Shown: positions 1 to 8,693 of the stretch, one piece after another
Layout of the letters: each line of letters opens with the position of its first letter
Numbering within the stretch: the stretch's first letter is position 1
From: Nocardioides halotolerans DSM 19273
GTDB taxonomy: Bacteria > Actinomycetota > Actinomycetes > Propionibacteriales > Nocardioidaceae
DNA length: 64,000 bases
Assembly (NCBI RefSeq): GCF_000422805.1
Contig: NZ_AUGT01000009.1
Location: forward strand, 196,727-260,726
Direction of reading: 5' to 3'
The notes under the pieces: generated by a model
The model's database searches: none
Told to the model about the DNA's origin: nothing
Seen by the model: only the letters and a program-made list of their open reading frames with translations
Translations under genes and position numbers: made by a program

Positions 1-20
1 CTGACCCGGATCAACCTCGC

Positions 21-48
21 GAGGCCCCACCCTGTCGGGTGGGGCCTC
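21..48 (+). terminator. Intrinsic terminator-like hairpin
   Basis: A perfect 12-bp stem (GAGGCCCCACCC at 21-32, complement at 37-48) closes a TGTC loop. A possible TGA stop of a gene outside the window lies at 2-4, so this probably ends transcription entering from the left. No clear U-tract follows, which is common in high-GC actinobacteria. Confidence 0.75.
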
Positions 49-190
49 GTGCGTTGTTCGGGTGGTGTGCCCACCACCCGTTCGGATCACTGTCTAGGTC
101 GACCGCGCCCACTACGCTGGATACCAGCAGGAGCGTCCCGGGTCCCTGTCACACCCGGGTGCACAGATCACCGCGGAGGGAGGACCCGGC

Positions 191-334
191 ATGCACGACC
201 AGTTCGACGTGACGCTCGAGGACGCCGACCTCCTGCGCGAGGTGGAGCTCACCACCAACCTCATCATCGCGGCCAGCGAGGCCGACGAGCACCTCTCGAC
301 GGCGGAGATCGACCGGATCCTCGGGCTGGCTTAA
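191..334 (+). CDS. Small acidic protein of unknown function (47 aa)
   Basis: This 47-residue frame starts at an ATG preceded by a strong GGAGG-type ribosome binding site (about 176-183) and ends with TAA. The product is acidic and appears helical; its middle reads ELTTNLIIAASEADEHLS and it ends in EIDRILGLA. I do not recognise a named family. It has no signal peptide or membrane segment. Good codon composition and the strong ribosome binding site argue that it is real. About 265 bp of non-coding DNA separate it from the copper operon, so it is probably a separate transcript. Confidence 0.6.
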   Translation: MHDQFDVTLEDADLLREVELTTNLIIAASEADEHLSTAEIDRILGLA

Positions 335-564
335 TACCCCCGCGAGCTCGTCGCTTGATACCCCCGCGAGCTTCGGCCCCCAATCCGCGGCGCCAGCTTC
401 GCGGCGCCTCGCTCGCTGCACTCGCTGCGGCGCGGGCGCCGCGGCTCGGAGGCCGATCGCGGGGCGCCTCGCTTCGCTCGGAACTACCGGGTCGCTTCGC
501 TCCCATTGCTCCCATTGCGTCTTCGACCCGCATGGCTCGTCTGGGCGGCCGCCGGCGTCTGCAC
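335..564. other. Non-coding GC-rich spacer with duplicated TACCCCC motif
   Basis: No convincing gene lies here. The 14-bp motif TACCCCCGCGAGCT occurs at 335-348 and again at 359-372. Its TACCCC part resembles half of the CsoR operator downstream. The rest is low-complexity CGCTTCGCTC-like sequence. Confidence 0.5.
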
Positions 565-593
565 TTGACTTCATACCCTAGGGGGGTAGGGTA
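565..593 (+). promoter_or_regulatory. Copper-operon promoter with CsoR-type operator
   Basis: A -35 TTGACT (565-570) and a -10 TAGGGT (587-592) are separated by 16 bp. Overlapping them is TACCCTAGGGGGGTAGGGTA (574-593): a perfect 7-bp inverted repeat around a G6 core, the layout of CsoR operators. Repressor binding here would cover spacer and -10. The -10 ends 7 nt before the csoR ATG, so the mRNA should be leaderless or nearly so. Confidence 0.8.
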
Positions 594-599
594 GCGCTC

Positions 600-890
600 A
601 TGGACACCATCAATGGCTACACGCATCGCAAGGACGACGTCCTCAAGCGGTTGCGGCGCATCGAGGGTCAGACCCGCGGGCTGCAGCGCATGGTCGATGA
701 GGACACGTACTGCATCGACGTCCTCACCCAGGTCGCCGCGGTCACCAAGGCCCTTCAGGCCGTCTCGCTCTCCCTGCTCGAGGACCACATGAACCACTGC
801 GTCGTCAACGCCGCCAAGGCCGGTGAGGCCGAGGGGCGCGAGAAGGTCACCGAGGCCGTCGACGCGATCGGAAGGCTGGTGCGCTCATGA
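600..890 (+). CDS. csoR: Copper-sensing repressor CsoR
   Basis: This 96-residue protein belongs to the CsoR/RcnR family of four-helix metal-sensing repressors without a classical HTH. The Cu(I) ligand triad is present: Cys38 (in DTYCIDVL), His63 and Cys67 (in EDHMNHCVV). The N-terminal DNA-contact region HRKDDVLKRLRRIEGQ is typical. Length matches the family. It is first in an operon with a copper chaperone, an anchored copper-associated protein and CopA, and its own operator lies just upstream, so autoregulation with Cu(I) derepression is likely. The start is an ATG 7 nt after the -10 box, with no Shine-Dalgarno, consistent with leaderless translation. Confidence 0.95.
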   Translation: MDTINGYTHRKDDVLKRLRRIEGQTRGLQRMVDEDTYCIDVLTQVAAVTKALQAVSLSLLEDHMNHCVVNAAKAGEAEGREKVTEAVDAIGRLVRS

Positions 891-964
891 TTTCCCCACG
901 AAAGCGCTCGGAGGAGCGCGCTGCGCGCGCGGATGCTCTCGCTTCCGCGGGGGCCCCGAAAAGC

Positions 965-1177
965 ATGAGCATGACCACGACCACGACGTACGCCGTCGCC
1001 GGCATGACCTGCGGTCACTGCGAGATGTCGGTGCAGGAGGAGGTCGGCGAGCTCGAGGGAGTCCTCGAGGTCAGCGCCGACCACGCGACCGGCCAGGTCA
1101 CCGTCACCAGTGCCGAGCCCCTCGACCGGGCCGCCGTCGCGGCCGCCGTCGAGGAAGCCGGCTACACGCTGACATGA
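965..1177 (+). CDS. copZ: CopZ-like heavy-metal-associated domain protein
   Basis: From this ATG the product has 70 residues, a single HMA fold with the metal motif GMTCGHC (Cys16 and Cys19), the usual size of a cytosolic Cu(I) chaperone that delivers copper to CopA. An in-frame ATG at 887 overlaps the csoR stop (ATGA) and has a GGAAGG ribosome binding site at 870-875. That start would add 26 basic, family-atypical residues. I prefer 965 on family length, but the 887 start is possible because of translational coupling. The 3' end overlaps the next gene by 4 bp. Confidence 0.85.
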   Translation: MSMTTTTTYAVAGMTCGHCEMSVQEEVGELEGVLEVSADHATGQVTVTSAEPLDRAAVAAAVEEAGYTLT

Positions 1178-2085
1178 ACGGCGCCGCCCGCGTGCTCGCC
1201 TTCGCCGTCGGCTGCGCTGCGCTCTTCGCCGTCGCGCTCGGCGTGGGCTCGGTCGTGGGACCGATCAACACCGAGCCGGCCGAGGCCGACCACGGCGGAG
1301 GCATGGGCGGCGACGGCGGCTCGGACGACATGGACGACATGGCCGGGATGGACGACATGGGGACGGACCACGGCGTGGGCGGCCTCGAGGCCGCTGCCGG
1401 CGGCTACTCGCTCGCCCTCACGAGCGCCGGGCTCGAGGCGGGCCGACAGCCCCTGACCTTCGCGGTCACGGGTCCGGACGGCGCCAGGGTCACGGCGTAC
1501 GACGAGCAACACGAGCGCGACCTGCACCTCGTGGTCGTGCGGCGCGACCTGACCGGCTTCCAGCACGTGCACCCCGACCTCGACCCCACCACGGGGGAGT
1601 GGACGACCGACGTCGACCTCGACCCCGGCGCCTGGCGGGTGTTGGCCGACTTCGTGCCGGCCGGCGGCGACAAGCTGGTCCTGGGCGCGGACCTCCTGGT
1701 GGCGGGCGACTTCGAGCCGCAGCCGCTGGGCGGTGACGTCGTGGTCGCGCAGGCCGACGGCTACGACGTGCGGCTCGACCGCACGGACGACGCCGACGGC
1801 GGGTCGCTCCTCACCGCGACCGTCACCCGTGACGGTGCGCCGGTCACCGACCTCGAGCCCTATCTCGGCGCGTACGGCCACCTCGTCGCGCTCCGCGAGG
1901 GCGACCTGGGCTACCTGCACGTGCACCCGGAGGAGGGCGCGCCCGGCCCGGAGATCGCGTTCGGCACCGAGTTCCCGTCGGCGGGCCGCTACCGGCTGTT
2001 CCTCCAGTTCCAGCACGCGGGGACCGTGCACACGGTGGCGTTCACGACCACCGTGGAGACGGCGGAGGACCACGATGAACACTGA
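1174..2085 (+). CDS. Membrane-anchored Met/Asp/His-rich copper-operon protein
   Basis: The 303-residue product has an N-terminal hydrophobic segment (about residues 5-28) acting as signal or anchor. A metal-ligand-rich stretch containing MDDMAGMDDMGTDHG follows, around residues 40-67. The rest is predicted extracytoplasmic, with two similar halves, each holding an HVHP motif (FQHVHPDL and YLHVHPEE). It overlaps copZ by ATGA and copA by about 11 bp, so the genes are translationally coupled. By context it probably binds or buffers copper outside the membrane. I do not recognise a characterised family, and the copper role is inferred from residues and operon position. Confidence 0.8.
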   Translation: MNGAARVLAFAVGCAALFAVALGVGSVVGPINTEPAEADHGGGMGGDGGSDDMDDMAGMDDMGTDHGVGGLEAAAGGYSLALTSAGLEAGRQPLTFAVTGPDGARVTAYDEQHERDLHLVVVRRDLTGFQHVHPDLDPTTGEWTTDVDLDPGAWRVLADFVPAGGDKLVLGADLLVAGDFEPQPLGGDVVVAQADGYDVRLDRTDDADGGSLLTATVTRDGAPVTDLEPYLGAYGHLVALREGDLGYLHVHPEEGAPGPEIAFGTEFPSAGRYRLFLQFQHAGTVHTVAFTTTVETAEDHDEH

Positions 2086-4318
2086 CACGATCACCGGACT
2101 GGTCACGCCCCCTGCCGAGGGCATCGTCGAGCTCGACATCACCGGCATGACCTGCGCCTCGTGCGCCAACTGGATCGAGCGCAAGCTCAACAAGCTCGAG
2201 GGCGTCACCGCGAGCGTCAACTACGCCACCGAGCGGGCGCGGGTCACCCACCCGGCGACCGTCTCGACCGACCAGCTCCTGGAGACCGTCGCGGCGGCGG
2301 GCTACGGCGCTCGCCTGCCGGAGGTGGAGCCGCCCGCGACCGGCGACGACGACGTGGAGCACGACCCGGAGCTCGACGCGCTCCGCCAGCGGCTACTCGT
2401 CTCGGCGCTGCTCACCGTCCCGGTGATCGCGATGGCGATGGTCCCGCGGTTCCAGGTCGACGGGTGGCAGTGGCTGTCCCTGACCCTCGCCGCCCCCGTC
2501 GTGGTCTGGGGCGCCTGGCCGTTCCACCGGGCCGCCGCGGTCAACCTCCGCCACGGCAGCACGACCATGGACACCCTCGTCTCGGTCGGCGTGCTGGCGG
2601 CGTTCGGGTGGTCGCTGGTCGCGCTGCTCCACGGCTCGGCCGGCGTGATCGGCATGAAGCACCCGTTCCGGTTCACCCTCGAGCGCACCGACGGCCTCGA
2701 CAACATCTACCTCGAGGCCGCCGCCGGCGTGACGACGTTCCTGCTGGCCGGGCGCTGGTTCGAGAAGCGCTCCAAGCGGCGCGCGGGTGCGGCGCTGCGG
2801 GCCCTGATGGAGCTCGGCGCCAAGGACGTCACGGTGCTGCGCGACGGCGTCGAGGCGCGGATCCCGGTCGCCGAGCTGCGGGAGGGCGACCTCTTCGTGG
2901 TCCGGCCGGGCGAGAAGCTCGCGACCGACGGCGTCGTGGAGAGCGGCACGTCGGCGCTCGACGCCGCGCTGCTGACCGGTGAGTCGGTGCCTGTGGACGT
3001 GGGTCCGGGGATGTCGGTGGCGGGTGCCACGGTGAACACCTTCGGACGACTCGTCGTCCGTGCCACCCGGGTGGGCAGCGACACCCAGCTGGCGCGGATG
3101 GCCCGGATGGTGGAGGAGGCACAGCACGGCAAGACCCAGGCGCAGCGGCTCGCCGACCGCATATCGGGCGTCTTCGTCCCCGCGGTGATCGCGCTCTCGG
3201 TGGCGACGCTCGGCTTCTGGCTCGGCACCGGCGCGGAGGCGGCGACGGCCTTCACCGCGGCGGTGGCGGTGCTGATCGTCGCGTGCCCGTGCGCTCTGGG
3301 GCTGGCCACGCCGACCGCGCTGATGGTCGGCACCGGACGGGGTGCCCAGCTCGGCATCCTGGTCCGCGGCCCCGAGGTGCTCGAGGCCACCCGCCGCATC
3401 GACACCGTCGTGCTCGACAAGACCGGCACGGTGACCACCGGCCGGCTGGAGCTCGTGGGCGTCGTCGCGGCCGACGGCGAGGACGCCGACGACGTACGCC
3501 GCCTGGCCGGCGCGCTCGAGGCGGCCTCCGAGCACCCGATCGGCCGGGCGCTGGCCGGTGCCGGGCCGCACCCCGACGTGACCGGCTTCCGCAACCTCGA
3601 GGGCCGTGGCGTGCGCGGCACCGTCGAGGGTCGCGACGTGCTGGTGGGCCGCCCCGAGCTGCTCGGCGACGAGGGGTTCGTGGTGCCCGCCGACCTGCAC
3701 GACGCGGTCGCGCGCGCTCGCGCGCTCGGCCGCACCGCGGTGGTGGCCGGCTGGGACGGTCGTGGCCGCGGCGTGCTCGAGGTCGCCGACACCGTCAAGG
3801 AGGGCTCGGCCGACGCGGTGCGGCGCCTGCGCGGGCTCGGCCTCGAGCCCGTGCTGCTCACCGGCGACCACGAGCAGGTGGCGCGGGCGGTCGCGGCCGA
3901 GGTCGGCATCGACGAGGTCGTGGCCGGTGTGCTGCCCGAGGGCAAGGTCGAGGCGGTGCGCGCGCTCCAGGCGCGCGGCCGGGTCGTGGCCATGGTCGGC
4001 GACGGCGTCAACGACGCCGCGGCCCTCGCCACCGCCGACCTCGGTCTGGCAATGGGCACGGGCACCGACGCGGCGATCGCGGCCTCCGACCTGACGCTGG
4101 TGCGCGGCGACCTGCGGGTCGCCGCCGACGCGGTGCGGCTGGCGCGGCGGACGCTCGCGACGATCCGGGGCAACCTGTTCTGGGCGTTCGCCTACAACGT
4201 CGCGGCCCTGCCGATCGCCGCGGCCGGGCTGCTGACGCCCATGCTCGCGGGGGCGGCGATGGCGCTGTCGTCGGTGTTCGTGGTGAGCAACAGCCTGCGG
4301 CTCAGGTCGTTCCGCTGA
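2075..4318 (+). CDS. copA: Cu(I)-exporting P1B-type ATPase CopA
   Basis: This 747-residue P-type ATPase pumps Cu(I) out of the cytoplasm. One N-terminal HMA domain carries GMTCASC (Cys27/Cys30). The core has TGES (301-304, actuator), the membrane CPC motif (Cys404-Pro-Cys406), the phosphorylated Asp448 in DKTGT, an SEHPIG nucleotide-site motif and GDGVND (642-647). The last two helices hold YN (707-708) and MALSS (729-733), which with CPC define the Cu(I) P1B-1 subgroup. The ATG at 2075 overlaps the end of the preceding gene, indicating coupling. It is the last gene of the copper operon. Confidence 0.95.
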   Translation: MNTDTITGLVTPPAEGIVELDITGMTCASCANWIERKLNKLEGVTASVNYATERARVTHPATVSTDQLLETVAAAGYGARLPEVEPPATGDDDVEHDPELDALRQRLLVSALLTVPVIAMAMVPRFQVDGWQWLSLTLAAPVVVWGAWPFHRAAAVNLRHGSTTMDTLVSVGVLAAFGWSLVALLHGSAGVIGMKHPFRFTLERTDGLDNIYLEAAAGVTTFLLAGRWFEKRSKRRAGAALRALMELGAKDVTVLRDGVEARIPVAELREGDLFVVRPGEKLATDGVVESGTSALDAALLTGESVPVDVGPGMSVAGATVNTFGRLVVRATRVGSDTQLARMARMVEEAQHGKTQAQRLADRISGVFVPAVIALSVATLGFWLGTGAEAATAFTAAVAVLIVACPCALGLATPTALMVGTGRGAQLGILVRGPEVLEATRRIDTVVLDKTGTVTTGRLELVGVVAADGEDADDVRRLAGALEAASEHPIGRALAGAGPHPDVTGFRNLEGRGVRGTVEGRDVLVGRPELLGDEGFVVPADLHDAVARARALGRTAVVAGWDGRGRGVLEVADTVKEGSADAVRRLRGLGLEPVLLTGDHEQVARAVAAEVGIDEVVAGVLPEGKVEAVRALQARGRVVAMVGDGVNDAAALATADLGLAMGTGTDAAIAASDLTLVRGDLRVAADAVRLARRTLATIRGNLFWAFAYNVAALPIAAAGLLTPMLAGAAMALSSVFVVSNSLRLRSFR

Positions 4319-4461
4319 CCCGTCACCGCTCCTGAGGAACACCCGTTCGGGCGAGGATGCGACCGGGTCGGCGGGCTACCTCGAGGGCATGCACAAGCCT
4401 CGGTGGTGGCAGCGCCTGCGCCTCGCGCTCGGGCACACGCTCAGCATCGTCTGAGCCTCGT

Positions 4462-5541
4462 CTAGCAGGTCGCGAACAGCACCGGCCCGGTCGAGAGGTC
4501 GGACAGCACCGGGCTGCCGTCGACCGGGTCGAGCTGCATCCGCACCACCGACCCGTCGGCGGTGACCGGCCCGAGCGTGAACCGCTCCGGGAAGTCGCCG
4601 CCCTGGCCGGGCGCCGGGCCGGACGCGAGCGTGGCCCGGCTGTCGGCGTTGCGGCGCGCCTGGTCGTCGTTCTCGAAGGCCATCGCGACCGTCACCGTCC
4701 GGTCCGGCTCGACACCCATCGCGAAGCCGGTCATCGGGTCGACCCGGCCGGCCTGCGCGACCAGCTGGTCGGCGGTGCTCTGATCGTCGGCGTCGGCCTG
4801 CGCCATGGCGAGCGACCGGCAGGCGAAGTCGCCGGTGTAGACGGCCGCCGAGAGCGGCTCCGACACCGCGGACGCCACGTCGCGCAACCCTTGGTCGTCG
4901 AGCTCGTCGTCGATCCCGGCCACCGCGTCGCGCAGGTAGGGTCCGCTGTCGCTGGCGAGCAGCAGGTGTCGGTCGCCGTCGAGCGCGAGGTACTGGAACT
5001 GCGGCGACAGGCTGCTGCCGTTGGCCAGCGAGATGCGGGCGACGAGCTCCTCGCCGCCGTTCCAGACGCCGTCCTCGTCGTCGGGGCGCTCGTAGCCGAG
5101 CGCCTCCAGGTCGTCGGCGAGGTCGTCGAGGTCGAGGTCGTCGGGCAGCCCGGCGAGCAGCACCGACCCCTCGTCGCCCTGGGCGAGCAGCTCCCAGTCG
5201 ACCGTGGCCGGCGAGAAGCCGAAGGCCTGCTGGAGCACCGTCGCGGACTCGCCCATCGCGGAGCCGGAGGTGAGGTCGGCGTCGAAGCCGTCGGAGAGGA
5301 ACGCATCCAGCTCGTCGGCCGACGAGCGGCCGTCGAGGTCGGCGTCGAGCTCGCGGCGTACGCCGGCCCAGTCGGTCCACGAGAAGCGCGCGGTGCCGGA
5401 CGGCGCGTAGGCGAGCGCCTTCTCGAGGTCGGTGCGGTGGCTGCGCTCCCACCAGCGCAGGCCGGCGACCGAGCCCGCCGCGACGAGTGCGACGACGACG
5501 ATGCCGGCGACGAGTCGCCACCGCAGCCTGGGCACCCGCAC
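4462..5541 (-). CDS. Membrane-anchored hypothetical protein (359 aa)
   Basis: The product begins with a single hydrophobic helix (about residues 9-27) after a short basic tail, and the rest is an acidic extracytoplasmic domain rich in Asp. No catalytic motif or named family is evident to me; the length and layout suggest a secreted or cell-surface protein. It starts at GTG 5541 with a good AGGAG site. It is divergent from the Nudix gene, whose ATG lies only 39 bp away, so the two promoters must overlap. Confidence 0.75.
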   Translation of the reverse strand: MRVPRLRWRLVAGIVVVALVAAGSVAGLRWWERSHRTDLEKALAYAPSGTARFSWTDWAGVRRELDADLDGRSSADELDAFLSDGFDADLTSGSAMGESATVLQQAFGFSPATVDWELLAQGDEGSVLLAGLPDDLDLDDLADDLEALGYERPDDEDGVWNGGEELVARISLANGSSLSPQFQYLALDGDRHLLLASDSGPYLRDAVAGIDDELDDQGLRDVASAVSEPLSAAVYTGDFACRSLAMAQADADDQSTADQLVAQAGRVDPMTGFAMGVEPDRTVTVAMAFENDDQARRNADSRATLASGPAPGQGGDFPERFTLGPVTADGSVVRMQLDPVDGSPVLSDLSTGPVLFATC

Positions 5542-5580
5542 GTCTCCTTCTCGCGCACCGAAGGTGTGACACTAGCCGCC

Positions 5581-6468
5581 ATGTCCTCCGGCTCGCCCCG
5601 CGACGTGCAGGCGGCGGGCGTCGTGGTGTTCGGCAGGCGCGGCTCGGTGCTCCTCGTGCACCGGCCGAAGTACGACGACTGGTCCTTCCCGAAGGGCAAG
5701 CTCGACCCGGGCGAGCGGGCGACGACCGCGGCCGTCAGGGAGGTCGAGGAGGAGACCGGCCTGCGGGTGCGGCTCGGGCCGCCGCTGGGCGGGCAGCGCT
5801 ACCCGGTGCGCGAGGGGATGAAGACGGTCCACTACTGGACCGGTCGCGTGGTCGGCGACCCCGACGTCAGCGGCTACGCGCCCAACGCCGAGATCGACGA
5901 CGTCGCGTGGGTCGGCGTCGACGAGGCCGCTCGCGTGCTGACCTACGAGCGCGACGTCGCCACCCTGCACGAGGCGCTCGACCTGCCCCGCAAGACCCGC
6001 ACCGTCGTCGTGCTGCGGCACGCCGTGGCGCGGTCGAAGCGCTCGTGGTCGCGCAAGGACAGCCGCCGGCCGCTCGTCGCCGCCGGTGAGCGGCAGGCCG
6101 AGCGACTGGTGCCCGTGCTGGCCGCGTACGACGTGCGGACCCTGGTGAGCTCGAGCAGCACCCGCTGCGTGCAGACGCTCGACCCCTACTCGCGCGAGAG
6201 CGCGGCGCCGATCGAGGAGCTGGACGGCCTCACCGAGGAGAGCGCGACGCGGTCGGGTGTGCGCCGGCTGGTGCGCGACCGGGTGCAGGCGGTCGACGAC
6301 GCACCGGCCCGCGCGGGCGGCCTCGTGCTGTGCACCCACCGGCCGGTGCTGCCCTGGGTGTTCGAGGCACTGGAGCTGGCGGACCCCGGCCTGGAGAAGG
6401 GCGAGTTCCTGGTCGCCCACCGCCGCAAGGGCGTGGTCGTCGCGACCGAGCGGCACCGGGCCGGCTGA
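5581..6468 (+). CDS. mutT1: MutT1-type Nudix hydrolase / histidine phosphatase fusion
   Basis: The 295-residue protein has two domains. Residues about 9-135 form a Nudix domain with a complete box of the pattern GX5EX7REUXEEXGU (GKLDPGE through REVEEETGL). Residues about 138-290 form a histidine-phosphatase domain beginning with the LRHAVA motif, with a second histidine in LCTHRPVLP. This is the architecture of mycobacterial MutT1, which hydrolyses 8-oxo-(d)GTP and dinucleoside polyphosphates and dephosphorylates products. In M. tuberculosis mutT1 adjoins ppk; here ppk1 is 7 kb away, with pst and pit genes between. The family's first residues fit this ATG. Confidence 0.88.
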   Translation: MSSGSPRDVQAAGVVVFGRRGSVLLVHRPKYDDWSFPKGKLDPGERATTAAVREVEEETGLRVRLGPPLGGQRYPVREGMKTVHYWTGRVVGDPDVSGYAPNAEIDDVAWVGVDEAARVLTYERDVATLHEALDLPRKTRTVVVLRHAVARSKRSWSRKDSRRPLVAAGERQAERLVPVLAAYDVRTLVSSSSTRCVQTLDPYSRESAAPIEELDGLTEESATRSGVRRLVRDRVQAVDDAPARAGGLVLCTHRPVLPWVFEALELADPGLEKGEFLVAHRRKGVVVATERHRAG

Positions 6469-6505
6469 CCCGGCCGACGGCCGCGACACGAGACCGCCCG
6501 CCGCC

Positions 6506-6527
6506 GTTCACGCGTCGTTCACCCGCG
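6506..6527 (+). promoter_or_regulatory. PHO box upstream of pstS
   Basis: Two adjacent 11-bp direct repeats, GTTCACGCGTC (6506-6516) and GTTCACCCGCG (6517-6527), match the actinobacterial PhoP-binding GTTCACC units. A further GTTCAC lies at 6558, out of register. A -10-like TACGTT follows at 6555-6560. This predicts activation of pstSCAB by PhoP under phosphate limitation. Confidence 0.85.
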
Positions 6528-6594
6528 CCCCCAGGGCCGGACACCTCGTCTCCCTACGTTCACGGCGTACGTCCAGACGACTCAGGAGATACGT

Positions 6595-7728
6595 GTGAAG
6601 AGCACGCTTGTGAACGCGCGCAGGACCCACCGCGGGATCGTGCCCGCGACCATCGCAGCACTCGCCCTCGTGGCGTCGGGCTGCGGCGCCGCCAACGACA
6701 GCGGCGGCAGCGACGACCGGGGCTCGCTCGCCGGCGGCGAGAGCCTCAGCGGCACGCTGAACGGCGGCGGCTCGTCGGCGCAGGAGGCGGCACAGGGGGT
6801 CTGGCGAGCCGGCTTCCAGGGCGAGAACGCCGACGTGACCGTCAACTACGACCCCGTTGGCTCCGGCACCGGGCGCGAGAACTTCCTCAGCAAGGCCTAC
6901 TCGTTCGCGGGCAGCGACTCGGCGCTCAGCGCCGACGAGGGCGAGCTCGCCGCCGCCAAGGAGCGCTGCGGGGGCGAGGACCCGATCGAGATCCCGGCCT
7001 ACGTCAGCCCCATCGCGGTCGTCTACCACCTCGACGGCGTCGACGAGCTGAACCTCTCGCCGGAGACGATCGCCGGGATCTTCGACGAGGAGGTCACCAC
7101 CTGGGACGACCCGGCCATCGCCGCGACCAACCCCGACGCCGACCTGCCGGACACCGCCATCACGCCGGTGCACCGCTCCGACGACTCCGGCACGACCAAG
7201 AACTTCACCGACTACCTGGCGAAGGCCGCAGCCGGTGCGTGGGGCTACGACGCCGACGGCGTCTGGCCGAAGCAGAGCGGCGAGGCGGCCGAGGGCACCT
7301 CGGGGCTGGTCGCCGCGGTGAAGTCCGGCGACGGCACGATCGGGTACGCCGACGAGAGCCAGGCCGGTGGCCTGGGCATCGCGGCCATCGGCGTGGGAGC
7401 GGAGTTCAGCAAGCCGACGGCCGAGGGCGCGGCGATGGTGCTCGCGAGCTCGCCGCGCACCGAGGGTCGCGCCGACGTCGACATGGCGATCGACATCGAC
7501 CGCACGATCACCGACTCCGGCGCCTACCCGCTGCTGCTCACGTCGTACCTCATCGCCTGCCAGCACTACGACGACGCCAATGAGGCCGCGCTGGTGCGGG
7601 GCTTCCTCTCGTACGCCGTGTCGCCCGACGGGCAGCAGGCCGCGGCCGACCAGGCCGGGTCCGCCCCGCTGGACGCCGGCCTCGCCGACGAGGCCGCGGG
7701 CATCGTCGACGAGATCGCCGGCAAGTAG
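6595..7728 (+). CDS. pstS: Phosphate-binding lipoprotein PstS
   Basis: The 377-residue substrate-binding protein delivers phosphate to the PstCA permease. It has a lipoprotein signal with Cys30 in the lipobox ASGC, then a Gly/Ser/Asp linker and the periplasmic-binding-protein fold. Phosphate-contact motifs are visible: GSGTGRENF, AGSDSALS and HRSDDSGTTKNF. It starts at GTG 6595 after an AGGAG site (6584-6588) and is followed within 23 bp by pstC. The PHO box upstream indicates PhoP control. Confidence 0.95.
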   Translation: MKSTLVNARRTHRGIVPATIAALALVASGCGAANDSGGSDDRGSLAGGESLSGTLNGGGSSAQEAAQGVWRAGFQGENADVTVNYDPVGSGTGRENFLSKAYSFAGSDSALSADEGELAAAKERCGGEDPIEIPAYVSPIAVVYHLDGVDELNLSPETIAGIFDEEVTTWDDPAIAATNPDADLPDTAITPVHRSDDSGTTKNFTDYLAKAAAGAWGYDADGVWPKQSGEAAEGTSGLVAAVKSGDGTIGYADESQAGGLGIAAIGVGAEFSKPTAEGAAMVLASSPRTEGRADVDMAIDIDRTITDSGAYPLLLTSYLIACQHYDDANEAALVRGFLSYAVSPDGQQAAADQAGSAPLDAGLADEAAGIVDEIAGK

Positions 7729-7751
7729 GGATCGGGTCGAGCAGGAGCAGC

Positions 7752-8693
7752 GTGACCACGACCACCGAGGCCGAGCCGCAGCCGCGGCCGGCCACCGGTC
7801 GCGGTGACCGGGTCTTCCAGGGCCTGGCCACCGCGGCCGGGATCACGATCCTGGCCGCCCTCGCTGCGGTCTTCGTCTTCCTCGCCATCGAGGGTGTGCC
7901 CGGCATCGGCAAGCCCGCGTCGAGCTACCGGCCCCTGGAGAGCTTCTGGCCGTACGTCGGCAGGCTGCTGTTCGGCACGGTCCTCGCCGCGCTCGTGGCG
8001 CTCGTGATCGCGGCGCCGTTCGCGCTCGGGATCGCGCTGTTCATCTCGCACTACGCGCCCCGGGCGCTCGCCGTGCCGGTGGCCTACGTGGTCGACCTGC
8101 TGGCCGCCGTCCCGTCGGTGGTCTTCGGCCTCTGGGGCGCGCGGGTGCTCGGGCCCCACCTGGTGCCGGTGCACGCGTGGCTGGACGAGCACGCGGGGTG
8201 GCTGCCGTTCTTCGCGGGGCCGGGCTCGGTGACCGGCAAGACCGTGCTGACCGCCGGCACCGTGCTCGCGATCATGATCCTGCCGATCATCACCGCGATC
8301 TGCCGGGAGGTGTTCGTCCAGGCGCCCCGGCTGGACGAGGAAGCCGCCCTTGCGCTCGGCGCGACGCGGTGGGAGATGGTCCGGCTCTCGGTCTTCCCCT
8401 ATGCCCGCTCGGGCATCGTCTCCGCGGTGATGCTCGGCCTCGGCCGCGCGCTCGGCGAGACGATGGCGGTGGCGATGGTGCTGTCGGCGAGCCCGGTCTA
8501 CACCCTCAACCTGATCTCCAGCACCAACCCCGCGACGATCGCCTCCAACATCGCCTCGAGCTTCCAGGAGGCCACGCCCGACAAGCTCGCGGTCCTGATC
8601 GCCACCGGGCTCGTGCTGTTCGTGTTCACGTTCGCGGTCAACTTCGCGGCCCGCGCGGTTGTGGCCCGCAGCGAGCAGAGGCTCCGACGATGA
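7752..8693 (+). CDS. pstC: Phosphate ABC transporter permease PstC
   Basis: The 313-residue integral membrane protein is one half of the Pst channel, with about six transmembrane helices starting near residue 25. The cytoplasmic EAA loop that docks on PstB is visible (EAALALGATRWEMVRLSV), and GRALGETMAVAMV is the typical PstC/PstA signature. It starts at GTG 7752 with an AGGAG site and overlaps pstA by ATGA, so the two are translationally coupled. Confidence 0.95.
   Translation: MTTTTEAEPQPRPATGRGDRVFQGLATAAGITILAALAAVFVFLAIEGVPGIGKPASSYRPLESFWPYVGRLLFGTVLAALVALVIAAPFALGIALFISHYAPRALAVPVAYVVDLLAAVPSVVFGLWGARVLGPHLVPVHAWLDEHAGWLPFFAGPGSVTGKTVLTAGTVLAIMILPIITAICREVFVQAPRLDEEAALALGATRWEMVRLSVFPYARSGIVSAVMLGLGRALGETMAVAMVLSASPVYTLNLISSTNPATIASNIASSFQEATPDKLAVLIATGLVLFVFTFAVNFAARAVVARSEQRLRR

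Noticed and set aside
4389..4454. A possible 21-residue peptide (starts MHKPRWWQRLRL) after copA
   Set aside because: It has no ribosome binding site or -10 at leaderless spacing, and conservation cannot be judged here.
4357..5580. An in-frame upstream extension of the Nudix gene
   Set aside because: It runs antisense through the membrane-anchored hypothetical gene; the Nudix family start fits ATG 5581.
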